A stretch of 38,251 nt of DNA, taken from an uncultured Lachnospiraceae bacterium. GTDB taxonomy: Bacteria; Bacillota; Clostridia; Lachnospirales; Lachnospiraceae. Where the stretch lies: assembly GCA_947577185.1 (NCBI GenBank), contig CANPUE010000022.1:1-38251 (forward strand), in the 5' to 3' direction. A program made the translations under genes and the position numbers. The notes under the pieces were generated by a model. The model was not told the origin of the DNA. It ran no database searches and saw nothing but the letters and a program-made list of their open reading frames with translations. Within the stretch, counting starts at the first letter, position 1, and every line of letters begins with the position of its first letter. Positions 9,060-16,607 of this stretch are shown one piece after another.

Positions 9060-9479
9060 TTATGCCAACGCATCACCAAGCAGCTTGCATATGCCAAGCC
9101 ACAAGGGAATACTGAAAATCATAACCGCTATCAGCCCCTTCATCAGGGCTTCTTCCTTTACTTCACTTCTTGTTTTGACACTTCCTGAAAAAAGCAGACG
9201 GATTACCATATAAAATATGGAAAACACGATTCCCATAACACCAATGGTAATGCCAAGACTTCCCGCCGAAGAAGCAAAACTCCTGATCTGCGTACTGGAT
9301 GACAGCGCCGTATCCTGTAGATATACCCACGGATCGATTTCCTTCGGCTCTGCTCCGGCGAAATTATAGATGCTGCCGCCCTCCTCAGTCCCGCAGGCTG
9401 TAAGGGTGCCACAACAGCATATGATAAGAAAAAGACTTTTTCTCCTGTACTTAAAATTCCCCTTTAAATTCCCCTTCAA
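9060..9479 (-). CDS. VirB2-like small membrane protein with lipoprotein-type signal
   Basis: The 139 residues begin with a basic region and a hydrophobic segment ending LTACG, a good lipobox, so the mature N-terminus may be a lipidated Cys at about residue 29. Two further hydrophobic helices lie at ~72-94 and ~113-133, separated by a short charged loop (KTRSEVKEEA). The core 'TIGVMGIVFSIFYMVIRLL' matches the 121-residue protein at 9896-10261 ('TIGVIGLVFSIIFTAVSLL') position by position, including the charged loop, so the two are paralogues. The two-helix, short-loop shape resembles VirB2/TrbC pilin-type subunits. It overlaps the end of the PrgI gene by four bases. The exact role is inferred. 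Confidence 0.7.
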   Translation of the reverse strand: MKGNLKGNFKYRRKSLFLIICCCGTLTACGTEEGGSIYNFAGAEPKEIDPWVYLQDTALSSSTQIRSFASSAGSLGITIGVMGIVFSIFYMVIRLLFSGSVKTRSEVKEEALMKGLIAVMIFSIPLWLGICKLLGDALA

Positions 9480-9823
9480 TCGTTTTCCTCCTGTTCACTG
9501 GAGTATTTTGTATAGATAACCCTCCTGCACTTTCGCAGTATGACACGGAACAGCCATTGATCTAACGTGATGCCGCCTCCTGTTAAAAACATCACATCTA
9601 CCGGCAGCTGCACCATGACAACGCCTGCCACCACAAGCGTCAGTAAAATCACCGCAATCAGTGCCGGCAGCACCAGCCCATGCTCTGACGCCTTCACCAG
9701 CAGCCTGTAATCGGCAAGCAGGGTAAGCACCAGCACCAGCGCCTGTTTTTTATTGAAATACCGAAACCATTTATCCTCATCCTTAAATTCCCGTGGCACA
9801 CGGAATACGCCCGTTGCTGCCAT
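9476..9823 (-). CDS. PrgI family (VirB3-like) transfer protein (Tn916 Orf17-type)
   Basis: The 115 residues carry the PrgI signature near the N-terminus: a 'VPREFKDEDKWFRYFNKKQ' block, followed by two transmembrane helices at ~27-44 and ~52-76 and the typical 'GGGITLDQWLFRVILRKCRR' tail. PrgI proteins are small inner-membrane components next to VirB4 in Gram-positive type IV secretion systems. They correspond to VirB3. The start at 9823 follows AAAGGAGGATTTT. It is flanked by two paralogous VirB2-like genes and overlaps the second one by four bases. The assignment is firm. Confidence 0.92.
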   Translation of the reverse strand: MAATGVFRVPREFKDEDKWFRYFNKKQALVLVLTLLADYRLLVKASEHGLVLPALIAVILLTLVVAGVVMVQLPVDVMFLTGGGITLDQWLFRVILRKCRRVIYTKYSSEQEEND

Positions 9824-9895
9824 AAAATCCTCCTTTACCGGTTTTACACAAAATTAGGGTGGAGCCTTGCGACTCCACCCGCCATATGACCCTAT

Positions 9896-10261
9896 TTACA
9901 ATCCAGAACCGATTGACTTGAAAAAACCAACAATGCTGAATGCACTGAAAATAACGATCCCTGATATACATATGATCAAAGCATGTGATTTCTTCTCCTC
10001 TTTCTTCTGCGCGTTTGATGTCAGCAATAAAGAAACTGCCGTGAAGATGATAGAAAACACCAAACCAATGACGCCTATCGTCATTAACAGCTGATATCCG
10101 CTTGCGCCAATGTCCTCGACTTTCTCGATCAAGGTGGAAAAGACACCGTTCTCACCCGGATCTTCTGTCAAAAAATCCCACTCGTTCGTTAAAAGGACGC
10201 CAAGTGTACCAGCTCGCGCATTCAGAAAAAGGGCACCGATCCTACACAACAAGTCATGCAT
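9896..10261 (-). CDS. VirB2-like small membrane protein, first gene of the transfer operon
   Basis: The 121-residue protein has an N-terminal segment of about 55 residues without a clear signal peptide. Two transmembrane helices follow at ~56-79 and ~92-114, separated by a basic/acidic loop (NAQKKEEKKS). The first helix and loop align with the protein encoded at 9060-9479, so the operon carries two divergent copies of the same subunit on either side of prgI. The shape is that of VirB2/TrbC pilin-like subunits, and the family call is inferred from topology and context. The ATG at 10261 follows AAAAAGGAGG with nine bases of spacing. A sigma-A promoter lies 60-90 bases upstream, making this the operon's leading gene. 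Confidence 0.72.
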   Translation of the reverse strand: MHDLLCRIGALFLNARAGTLGVLLTNEWDFLTEDPGENGVFSTLIEKVEDIGASGYQLLMTIGVIGLVFSIIFTAVSLLLTSNAQKKEEKKSHALIICISGIVIFSAFSIVGFFKSIGSGL

Positions 10262-10322
10262 GTGTGTAAGCCTCCTTTTTCAATATTTGCCAGAAAAATC
10301 ACATGTGTTTATCTTGTAACAT

Positions 10323-10350
10323 ATCATACCAAAAGAAATCATACCGTCAA
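10323..10350 (-). promoter_or_regulatory. Promoter of the transfer operon with upstream inverted repeat
   Basis: On the minus strand, TTGACG (10350-10345) and TATGAT (10328-10323) are separated by 16 bases. They lie about 60 bases before the first transfer gene. About 40 bases upstream of the -35 is an imperfect inverted repeat (CAAATG / CATTTG with AT-rich outer arms, roughly 10376-10412), which could be an operator. A second weaker promoter-like pair (TTGACC, 18 bases, TAGTAT; ~10406-10435) overlaps it. The rest of 10262-10470 is AT-rich and holds nothing else that I can identify. Confidence 0.6.
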
Positions 10351-10471
10351 GACACGTAAATCGAAATCCCGCTATTATGATTTCAAATGCAATACTACAT
10401 TTGATAATACTACCACTTTTTGTTATTTTCGGTCAATTTTTTTCTAAAAAGGTATTTTTATGGCTTGAACG

Positions 10472-10500
10472 AAAAAAACAGGGGCAGCCTGCGCTGCCCC
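10472..10500 (-). terminator. Intrinsic terminator after the clamp gene
   Basis: A perfect 8-bp stem (GGGGCAGC / GCTGCCCC, loop of four) begins six bases after the clamp stop. On the minus strand it is followed by TGTTTTTTTC. It separates the clamp/helicase/methyltransferase unit from the transfer operon. Confidence 0.88.
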
Positions 10501-10506
10501 AAAAAG

Positions 10507-11724
10507 TTACTCCACGGAAATCCGGCTGATGATATTAAAATCCTCCGAATCGTCCTGATCTGTTATAATGACCGCTTCATTTGAAGTCCCGGTAAAGATC
10601 GTCATAGCCTCCTCTTTTTCATAATTCATCACTACCTGTCTTAAAATCTTGGAATTAAGCACCATCTCCTCAAACTCTCCCTTTATCTCACAGGCTACAA
10701 GCGTCTTGGAAATTTTCCCTTTCGTGCTTAAACGGAGTGCACCGCTTTTATCCTTTGTCATATAGACAAACGGGTCTTCCCCCTGATTGGCAACATCAAA
10801 GACCGTCAGGGCGTCCAGAATATCTTTCGGCACCACATGAAGAATCCCGCAGCGGCTGTGGCTGTTTACGCCATCCATAACGCCTTTTAACGCATATTTC
10901 TTCTCGCTCACGTCTTTGGACATGAAAAGCGCGATATCCGTCCCGCTCTTAAAATACAGATATTTCTCATAAACGCATATTTCCGTATTTTTCCCTGTCA
11001 GAAATTTTGTCAGCACTTTGATCTGCTCACCGTCAACCTCTACTTTCAAAAGACTGCCATCCTTATCCAGTGTTGCTAACGGCTCTGCGCCTTCCCCGTC
11101 CATCTGTTCCAGAAGTTTTCCTTTATCGTATTCCGCATCCATGCCGTAAAATCCCAGTTTATAGCCGTCCGTGCTGCTCACCTGAAACTTATTTCTATCC
11201 ATGTCGCAGCATATGCATACGTTTCCTGCGCTTCCTTCGTCCCCTGGCTTATAAAACCTTGCTCCTTTTGTAAACAGATCCGTCAGCTCTTTTGTATCCA
11301 CGGATGTCCGCAGATACCAGTCATTAGAAGGCGATATAACCACCGGCTTTTCCCCTAACGGTACCTGAACTTCACTGCCGCCCTTTTTGATCAGGCAGTA
11401 TTTTTCAACAGTGAGCGTCATGGGCACTTCTTTCCCGTTGTTCATCGCCGCGCTGATATCGCACAGCCGCTTTCCGCTGACATAAATATCCTTCTTATCC
11501 TCCTCCATCTCAATCTCGCTGGCAAGGAACATACTAAGGAGCTGCTTTTTGCCGTCAAAGGCAATCGCAAGTGCCGCATACCCTTCCGCCAGCTTTGTTC
11601 CCTTGGTCACCGAAAGCTGGACGGAACTTTCTACTGTCGCCTTCTTGTCCTTAGTCACGGAAACCGCCGACTGGATTTTTCCCATGCACGCCGCAAATTC
11701 ACTGCTTTCTACTGTAATCTTCAT
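10507..11724 (-). CDS. dnaN: DNA polymerase III sliding clamp (DnaN-like)
   Basis: The 405-residue protein starts at ATG 11724 (MKITVESSEFAACMGKIQSA), behind AGGAGGATATACAGT. An in-frame upstream ATG lacks a good site. The N-terminus has the DnaN pattern (MKxTxExxxFxxxxxxVxxAVS). A mid-protein 'FQVSSTDGYKLGFYGM' corresponds to the 'ATDGHRLA' element of beta clamps, and a third domain follows. It is somewhat longer than chromosomal clamps (~365-380) and clearly divergent. As a dimeric ring it would tether the plasmid's own DnaE. No other replisome gene is adjacent; upstream lies a helicase gene and downstream a terminator. 'Clamp-like' is confident; the partner polymerase is inferred. Confidence 0.82.
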   Translation of the reverse strand: MKITVESSEFAACMGKIQSAVSVTKDKKATVESSVQLSVTKGTKLAEGYAALAIAFDGKKQLLSMFLASEIEMEEDKKDIYVSGKRLCDISAAMNNGKEVPMTLTVEKYCLIKKGGSEVQVPLGEKPVVISPSNDWYLRTSVDTKELTDLFTKGARFYKPGDEGSAGNVCICCDMDRNKFQVSSTDGYKLGFYGMDAEYDKGKLLEQMDGEGAEPLATLDKDGSLLKVEVDGEQIKVLTKFLTGKNTEICVYEKYLYFKSGTDIALFMSKDVSEKKYALKGVMDGVNSHSRCGILHVVPKDILDALTVFDVANQGEDPFVYMTKDKSGALRLSTKGKISKTLVACEIKGEFEEMVLNSKILRQVVMNYEKEEAMTIFTGTSNEAVIITDQDDSEDFNIISRISVE

Positions 11725-11791
11725 ACTGTATATCCTCCTGTTTTTCATAAATTTAAGACGGTATTCCCGCCCTGTTCACATTGTTTTTGTA

Positions 11792-14700
11792 TCAGAAATT
11801 GATGACCTGTTTCATGCCGTTCGATGATTTATTTGTTTTTGATTTTGACTTATGAAAATGGCTGGAAATATCCATCTCCCCAAAGAAGCCAAAAAGAGAA
11901 CCCGCACCCTGTACCGGTTCTTCCTTATCATCCGCCTCCTTTTCATCTTCTGCGGGAATTTCTGTTTCTTTTATCACTTTTAATTCCGCAACTGTTTCCG
12001 GCTCTTGCGCCGCCTCTTCCGAAGCGCCTATCCCAAACATACCAAAAAAATCCACGCTTTCGCCGCTGTCCGTGATAAACAGTCCGCTTTTTTCTAACTC
12101 CTTTTTCAGGTCAATACCTGTCAGCTCATTAAAAGTCGGCATTTTTTTATACTCTTTTTTCTCGCCGTTTCCGGTATGCCATTGATTTAAAACATCAAAC
12201 ATACTTTTTAATCCCTTGACCTGCTCGGGACTCTTTTCCGCCGCTGCCTGTGCGAGCCTGATACGGGGATCAACACCCTGCGCCATGGCACAAAGTCCCT
12301 CAGATGAAAAATGTCCCTGAATGGCGCTTGTTGCAACCTGCTTGCTGGCGACCATCTCCAGCGCATCCACCTGGATCGTATGGGAAGACACAAGATAAAA
12401 CGTGCGGCACTCTAATATCTGGTTCAGCCGGTAATGTCTTCTACTTGCCTGCCACATGGTAAAAAGGTCATAACTGTACTGGTAAAAAATGATCGTAGGG
12501 AAGTTATACATGACATTTCTGTAATAAAACAGGAAATCCAGCCCTGTTTTCACACATTTGGGGTTGGTGATAAAAACTTTCACCCCCTTAGCCGCCCGCT
12601 CATGCATCCATTCTTCCCTTTCTTCCGCCACTGGATGGCCGCTCTCCAGAATCTCCACTTCTTTATCTGACAGTCCGCAGTGCTTCTGCAGGATTTCTTT
12701 CAGTCGGTGCGTTACATTGGCTTCACCATTTCCCGTATACTCACAGTAAACAACGACGTTCCTGTTTTCAGATATCTCCTGCGAAACCAGCTCACAGAGC
12801 CGTTTTTCCTTGTTCAGGAGCTTTCCGTCTTTAACCAGATATGACAGATCCGGCACATGTGCCACGACACTGCCGTCAACCGGGGATAGTATCGTATCCC
12901 TTCCATACGGCTTATCCGTGTAAGACAGCGAAAACTGCAGAAATGTTCCCAAAATGGATCTTCCCAGATCCCTCTCATACATGGCCTTCTTTAAGGCAGT
13001 CCGCACTTCATCATAGGCCGCCGCAATTTCATCTTCTAATGGAATGTATTCCACACACTCATTCAGCGGCGGCAGATAGGAACTCATGTCACTTAAGTTT
13101 AAGAATACCGCATGGTCCAGAAGAAAATGGGTAAAAATATCCGGTGAAATTCCCGGACGGCATTTGGCGGAACCAATCTGCTTTCCACGGCTCATCATGT
13201 TATAATTGCCGTTCTGGTCCTGTTCCACCTCGTATTCAGTGGCAACAGTCCCGTAATGCTCCACAAACTTCTTTTCTCCTTCTGAGCCGTAAGAATATCC
13301 CATCGCTTTCATCCGCGCCGGGTCAAGACGGTACAACAGGTAAAAGAAATGGCTTGCATACCCTCCTGCGATTGTTCCAGTAAGGGCCAGATGCCATCTG
13401 CTTGCTTTGATCAGATCATGCATGGCGATTCCCTGGGCGCTTCCGCCGCCTTTATATTCATGCGCTTCATCAAAAATTGCAAAGTCAAAAAACCCTTTTA
13501 AATATTTCTTGATATAGCGCGACGGCGCAAACCTCCTTACCCCTGTTACTTTCGGATAGGTGACCTCCTCTTCACAGATACCGTTTTCTGCAAAATAATC
13601 CTGTTTCCAACGTTCATGTACCCACACGCTTTTCTTATTTTTCTTGGCCATGTTTGCCCAGTGCGTTGCCTTTACCCATCCTTTTTTATGAACGCGGATC
13701 GGCTTGAAGGTCAGCGTGCGGTTTACCGGCTCACAGGCAGGCTGCCACAAGAGTATGCCGCAGTGTCTGCAGGTTCGGTTCGCCTTCATCTGCATGGCAA
13801 AATCAGCAGGCTTAAGCGGCTCTTTCTGCCTGTCCGCACAGTTTTTCACATCCGCCCCATACAAAAGCTGGCCGCATTCGGGACATACCATACCCACTGC
13901 GGAAAAACCACAGTCTTTTACTTCCCACTCCTCGCAGCCGCAGCTGCACCTCGCCGGCAATGCCGCCGGTCTCGGCGTCTCACAGCTTTTACAGACAAGC
14001 ATGGTCACTTTCTTTTTCTTCACCTGCGTCGGTAACGGCATATAGGTATAGGAAAGTTTTCCCGTTTCCTTGCTCATGATGTAAAACTCTTTACCGGTGC
14101 GTTCCTTTCCCCGTTTCCGCAGTCTGCACAGTTCCTTAATGCCCCGTATGATCGTTACCTTTGCATAGGGAATGTCCGCCTTGATCGCTTCTTCCCATTT
14201 CTTGACCAGATGGGGCGGGCACATGACAATATTGCGGTATTTTACCGCATCGGAATCCATATAGACATCCTTTGCGCTCTGTTTTGTCTGATTCATGACC
14301 ATCTGCACGAAAAACCCTTCCGGCACGCCCATGCCCTGCAGGGTCTTCCCGCATCCCATATCTTCATTCAAAAAAGCATAAGAACCGTGCTTCATGCACT
14401 CGATCAGCCCGTTCACGATCGCGGACTGCTGTGGGTAAAATCGTTTCTCCAAAAAAGCAATCTCATCTACAGTCTCCTTCAGATCGACCAGCGGGTTTAA
14501 CTTTTTCTCCAGATTATCAATCAGGGAATTGCCATACTTCAAAAAGTAATCGTCCATATTATCAAACTCAAGCCGCTTTTGCGGCTTCGATGCAATATGT
14601 ATTTTCCCTCCCTGCAGTCCGCTTGATACCAGCTCCTGCAGTACATAGTCCGCCATGGATATCTCATAGACCAACAGCTTTTCTGTCCATTCCGGCCTGC

Positions 14701-15142
14701 GTCCATATACCGCCATTTCTACCGGCTTTATCATCTCCCTGCCCGCCTCCATAAGAAACGGAACCCATTCCGGCAGCAACGGATAATCGAACTTGGACAT
14801 CAGCCAGTTATAGATATCCGTATGGACATTCTCCTGCGTTGTCAGGATATATTTACTGTTGACCGCCTTAGAAATGCTCAGCGCATGGTTGACCGGCTCC
14901 CTTCCATGCATCATTTTCGTGTGGTAACTATCCACTTCCGTTTTCGGAAACATGACCATTTCTTCCCTGTCATCTTCCAGATACAATGCGCTGCTTGCCA
15001 GACTGATATTCGCACTGAAACTGCGAAGCACGATCTCACTGCGTTCAAAACAGGAATAAATCAGCGCTTCTTTCCGATACCCCCATGTCAGTGCAACAAT
15101 ATAATCCACATATGCAAAAGCTCCGTTTACTGAGATCCGCAT
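11792..15142 (-). CDS. SNF2-like superfamily 2 helicase with internal zinc clusters
   Basis: The 1,116 residues contain a complete two-lobe SF2 ATPase. It has motif I EDMGCGKT (~258-266), DEAH in IFDEAHEY (~555-562), motif III ALTGT, and motif VI QASRRHYRLNQ (~898-908). Between motif I and DEAH sits a large insert with several Cys pairs (CKSC, CSCGC, CPEC, CRHC; ~375-465), probably two or more zinc ribbons. The N-terminal ~230 residues are unassigned. The C-terminal ~130 are acidic and low-complexity with a basic end. The start follows AAAGGAGG. Similar helicases are typically found beside a DUF6094-type methyltransferase on large mobile elements, as here. Its role is unknown: DNA remodelling during replication or transfer, or protection, are the obvious candidates. 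Confidence 0.88.
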   Translation of the reverse strand: MRISVNGAFAYVDYIVALTWGYRKEALIYSCFERSEIVLRSFSANISLASSALYLEDDREEMVMFPKTEVDSYHTKMMHGREPVNHALSISKAVNSKYILTTQENVHTDIYNWLMSKFDYPLLPEWVPFLMEAGREMIKPVEMAVYGRRPEWTEKLLVYEISMADYVLQELVSSGLQGGKIHIASKPQKRLEFDNMDDYFLKYGNSLIDNLEKKLNPLVDLKETVDEIAFLEKRFYPQQSAIVNGLIECMKHGSYAFLNEDMGCGKTLQGMGVPEGFFVQMVMNQTKQSAKDVYMDSDAVKYRNIVMCPPHLVKKWEEAIKADIPYAKVTIIRGIKELCRLRKRGKERTGKEFYIMSKETGKLSYTYMPLPTQVKKKKVTMLVCKSCETPRPAALPARCSCGCEEWEVKDCGFSAVGMVCPECGQLLYGADVKNCADRQKEPLKPADFAMQMKANRTCRHCGILLWQPACEPVNRTLTFKPIRVHKKGWVKATHWANMAKKNKKSVWVHERWKQDYFAENGICEEEVTYPKVTGVRRFAPSRYIKKYLKGFFDFAIFDEAHEYKGGGSAQGIAMHDLIKASRWHLALTGTIAGGYASHFFYLLYRLDPARMKAMGYSYGSEGEKKFVEHYGTVATEYEVEQDQNGNYNMMSRGKQIGSAKCRPGISPDIFTHFLLDHAVFLNLSDMSSYLPPLNECVEYIPLEDEIAAAYDEVRTALKKAMYERDLGRSILGTFLQFSLSYTDKPYGRDTILSPVDGSVVAHVPDLSYLVKDGKLLNKEKRLCELVSQEISENRNVVVYCEYTGNGEANVTHRLKEILQKHCGLSDKEVEILESGHPVAEEREEWMHERAAKGVKVFITNPKCVKTGLDFLFYYRNVMYNFPTIIFYQYSYDLFTMWQASRRHYRLNQILECRTFYLVSSHTIQVDALEMVASKQVATSAIQGHFSSEGLCAMAQGVDPRIRLAQAAAEKSPEQVKGLKSMFDVLNQWHTGNGEKKEYKKMPTFNELTGIDLKKELEKSGLFITDSGESVDFFGMFGIGASEEAAQEPETVAELKVIKETEIPAEDEKEADDKEEPVQGAGSLFGFFGEMDISSHFHKSKSKTNKSSNGMKQVINF

Positions 15143-15184
15143 ATCCTTTTTATCCTCCTTTTATAAAATTTTTGTTCTCATACA

Positions 15185-15216
15185 AGCATTAAAAAAAGCG
15201 CCCCTATACGGAAACG
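15185..15216 (-). terminator. Terminator-like hairpin between methyltransferase and helicase genes
   Basis: On the minus strand GCGTTTCC and GGGGCGC can pair, with several G-U pairs, and are followed by TTTTTTTAATGC. It begins right after the methyltransferase stop and precedes the helicase ribosome site. It may reduce read-through into the helicase gene. The tail closely resembles the leader hairpin upstream of the methyltransferase. Confidence 0.5.
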
Positions 15217-15218
15217 CA

Positions 15219-16307
15219 CTACTGTAACGCCTGTATTGTTCCATCCGATTCAATCAGGTTATAACTGATTTTCGGAAAGCTGATAACTACCTCCTTCATC
15301 CTGCCATCCTCATCCTGCACATATTCATTGCGCGTGACAATCTTTGACACACCTCTTTGCAGATGCAGATCGCCGTTTTCCTCGTTTCCCACCAGTCCCT
15401 GCCCGGCGCCGGATACTGCCAACAGATACATCTGCCCTTCCGACGGTATGATCGGCGGTCTCCCAAGATTGTTGATGATATAGGGAGCGACCCGTGTCTT
15501 TTCCTGCGCCATTCCTTGCAGCGGACTTGTCTCCAGAAACTTTGCGGCATCCCCGGCATGAAAAACCCGTGTCATAAATTCCCCTATATTTGTTTCCCGG
15601 GATTTCGGAATCATGATGCGTTTCCCTGAAAAATCCTCCGGTAGCACCGGTATCTTTTCTTTATCCGATACCATGCTGTAAAGCCGCTGCTTTTCCTCCT
15701 GTGACGCTTCACACTTATCCTTCTTCTTTCCGATCAGAACGATCTGCTGGAACTTCTCGTACTCTTTCTCGCGGAACCGGTATACATACTCTGTCACAAA
15801 TCCGCTGCTCCACTGTTCAAGGAACTCTTTCTGCTGTGCTGCATACCGCGCAACCACCACCACGGCAACGGCGCCTTTCGTAAGATATGGCAGCGCCTTT
15901 TCCAGAAAGGCCAGCTCATACCGCTCGCCGTCTTCCTGCGCCCCATAGGGCGGGTTCATGAACAGAAAGGAAAAGGACGAATGGCTTATGATAACGTCAT
16001 TTAAAAAATCCGCTTTCAGGCATATATGGATTTCCTCATTACTGCAGACGTCTTCATAAGTATTCTCATTCAGCTCAACCCCAAACACTTTAATGTTTTG
16101 GTGCCTTTCCCTGTCTTTGCCCGTCACGGCAAGAACTGCCTTTCCATCCCCAATAGATGGTTCAAGACAGCAGACTTCCTCATCCTCCGGGAATTGCAGG
16201 AATTTCCCAATGGAAACACAGTGCCCGACATCCGTATAATAGGCTCCCATCTTTGCGTCATTGTACTTCACTCTTGAAAATTCTGACTGTTTTTTAATCC
16301 TATCCAT
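15219..16307 (-). CDS. N6-adenine-type DNA methyltransferase (DUF6094-like)
   Basis: This 362-residue protein has the class I methyltransferase motifs: GAYYTD (~21-26), the AdoMet-binding LEPSIGDGK (~48-56), GVELN at strand 2 (~76-80) and catalytic FMNPPYG (~116-122). The NPPY motif points to amino-methylation of adenine. No separate target-recognition domain is obvious, and no restriction endonuclease gene is nearby. It is therefore more likely a solitary enzyme linked to the helicase downstream. The C-terminal half (~200-362) is unassigned. The start at 16307 follows AAAGGAGGAGAGT. The mRNA leader carries an attenuator-like structure. Family DUF6094 is suggested by motif layout and gene partner; the target site is unknown. 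Confidence 0.82.
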   Translation of the reverse strand: MDRIKKQSEFSRVKYNDAKMGAYYTDVGHCVSIGKFLQFPEDEEVCCLEPSIGDGKAVLAVTGKDRERHQNIKVFGVELNENTYEDVCSNEEIHICLKADFLNDVIISHSSFSFLFMNPPYGAQEDGERYELAFLEKALPYLTKGAVAVVVVARYAAQQKEFLEQWSSGFVTEYVYRFREKEYEKFQQIVLIGKKKDKCEASQEEKQRLYSMVSDKEKIPVLPEDFSGKRIMIPKSRETNIGEFMTRVFHAGDAAKFLETSPLQGMAQEKTRVAPYIINNLGRPPIIPSEGQMYLLAVSGAGQGLVGNEENGDLHLQRGVSKIVTRNEYVQDEDGRMKEVVISFPKISYNLIESDGTIQALQ

Positions 16308-16329
16308 ACTCTCCTCCTTTTATATTTGC

Positions 16330-16411
16330 CAAAAAAGGCATTAAAAAAAGCCCTCATAGGAAGGCTGTGCCTACTTTTATCTTCCACCAATACCTGTTTC
16401 CAGGAATTAAG
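16330..16411 (-). promoter_or_regulatory. Attenuator-like leader element of the methyltransferase-helicase mRNA
   Basis: Reading the minus strand, the leader contains CTTAAT, a CCTG-GAAA-CAGG tetraloop hairpin (~16393-16404), then AGGCA and a 7-bp hairpin (AGCCTTC-CTAT-GAGGGCT, ~16349-16366) running into TTTTTTTAATGCCT. AGGCA and TGCCT could instead pair with each other around the terminator. All of this lies between the promoter and the start codon. The same architecture recurs at 29474-29542. It is either a regulated attenuator or a structured leader RNA. Confidence 0.6.
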
Positions 16412-16463
16412 CAATACGCTTCTGTCAAAAAGACAGACGCCGGAAATAAAAATAGTTTTATTT

Positions 16464-16492
16464 ATTCTAACATCAATCCAAAGGTCTGACAA
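16464..16492 (-). promoter_or_regulatory. Promoter of the methyltransferase operon
   Basis: On the minus strand TTGTCA (16492-16487) and TAGAAT (16469-16464) are spaced by 17 bases. The predicted transcript would start near 16457 and have a leader of about 150 bases. It is divergent from the initiator-gene promoter, so both regulate from the same intergenic region. Confidence 0.55.
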
Positions 16493-16545
16493 TCTTTTTT
16501 CCATGCATTGATCGGCGCGATTGATCTGCACCGGCTACTATTTCT

Positions 16546-16574
16546 TTGCCATCTGTCCCGAAAAGTAGTATAAT
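16546..16574 (+). promoter_or_regulatory. Promoter of the replication initiator gene
   Basis: TTGCCA (16546-16551), 17 bases, TATAAT (16569-16574). The start codon is 34 bases beyond the -10. Short inverted arms CTACT / AGTAG flank the core and ATTGATC occurs twice just upstream. Either could serve as an autoregulatory site, but this is weak. Confidence 0.7.
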
Positions 16575-16607
16575 ATATTGGAATTTACGAAAGTCGGAGG
16601 TTTTAAT

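Noticed and set aside
9783..9971. 62-codon frame on the minus strand overlapping the prgI start
   Set aside because: It runs through the ribosome site of prgI in another frame and into the C-terminus of the upstream gene. No ribosome site of its own.
9896..10261. Call as a Maff2-type small transposon protein
   Set aside because: Topology and the match to the second paralogue beside prgI fit a VirB2-like subunit equally well or better, and I could not see a Maff2-specific motif.
16546..16574. Idea that CTACT / AGTAG arms around the initiator promoter form a strong operator
   Set aside because: The arms are only five bases and spaced far apart; too weak to call a separate feature.
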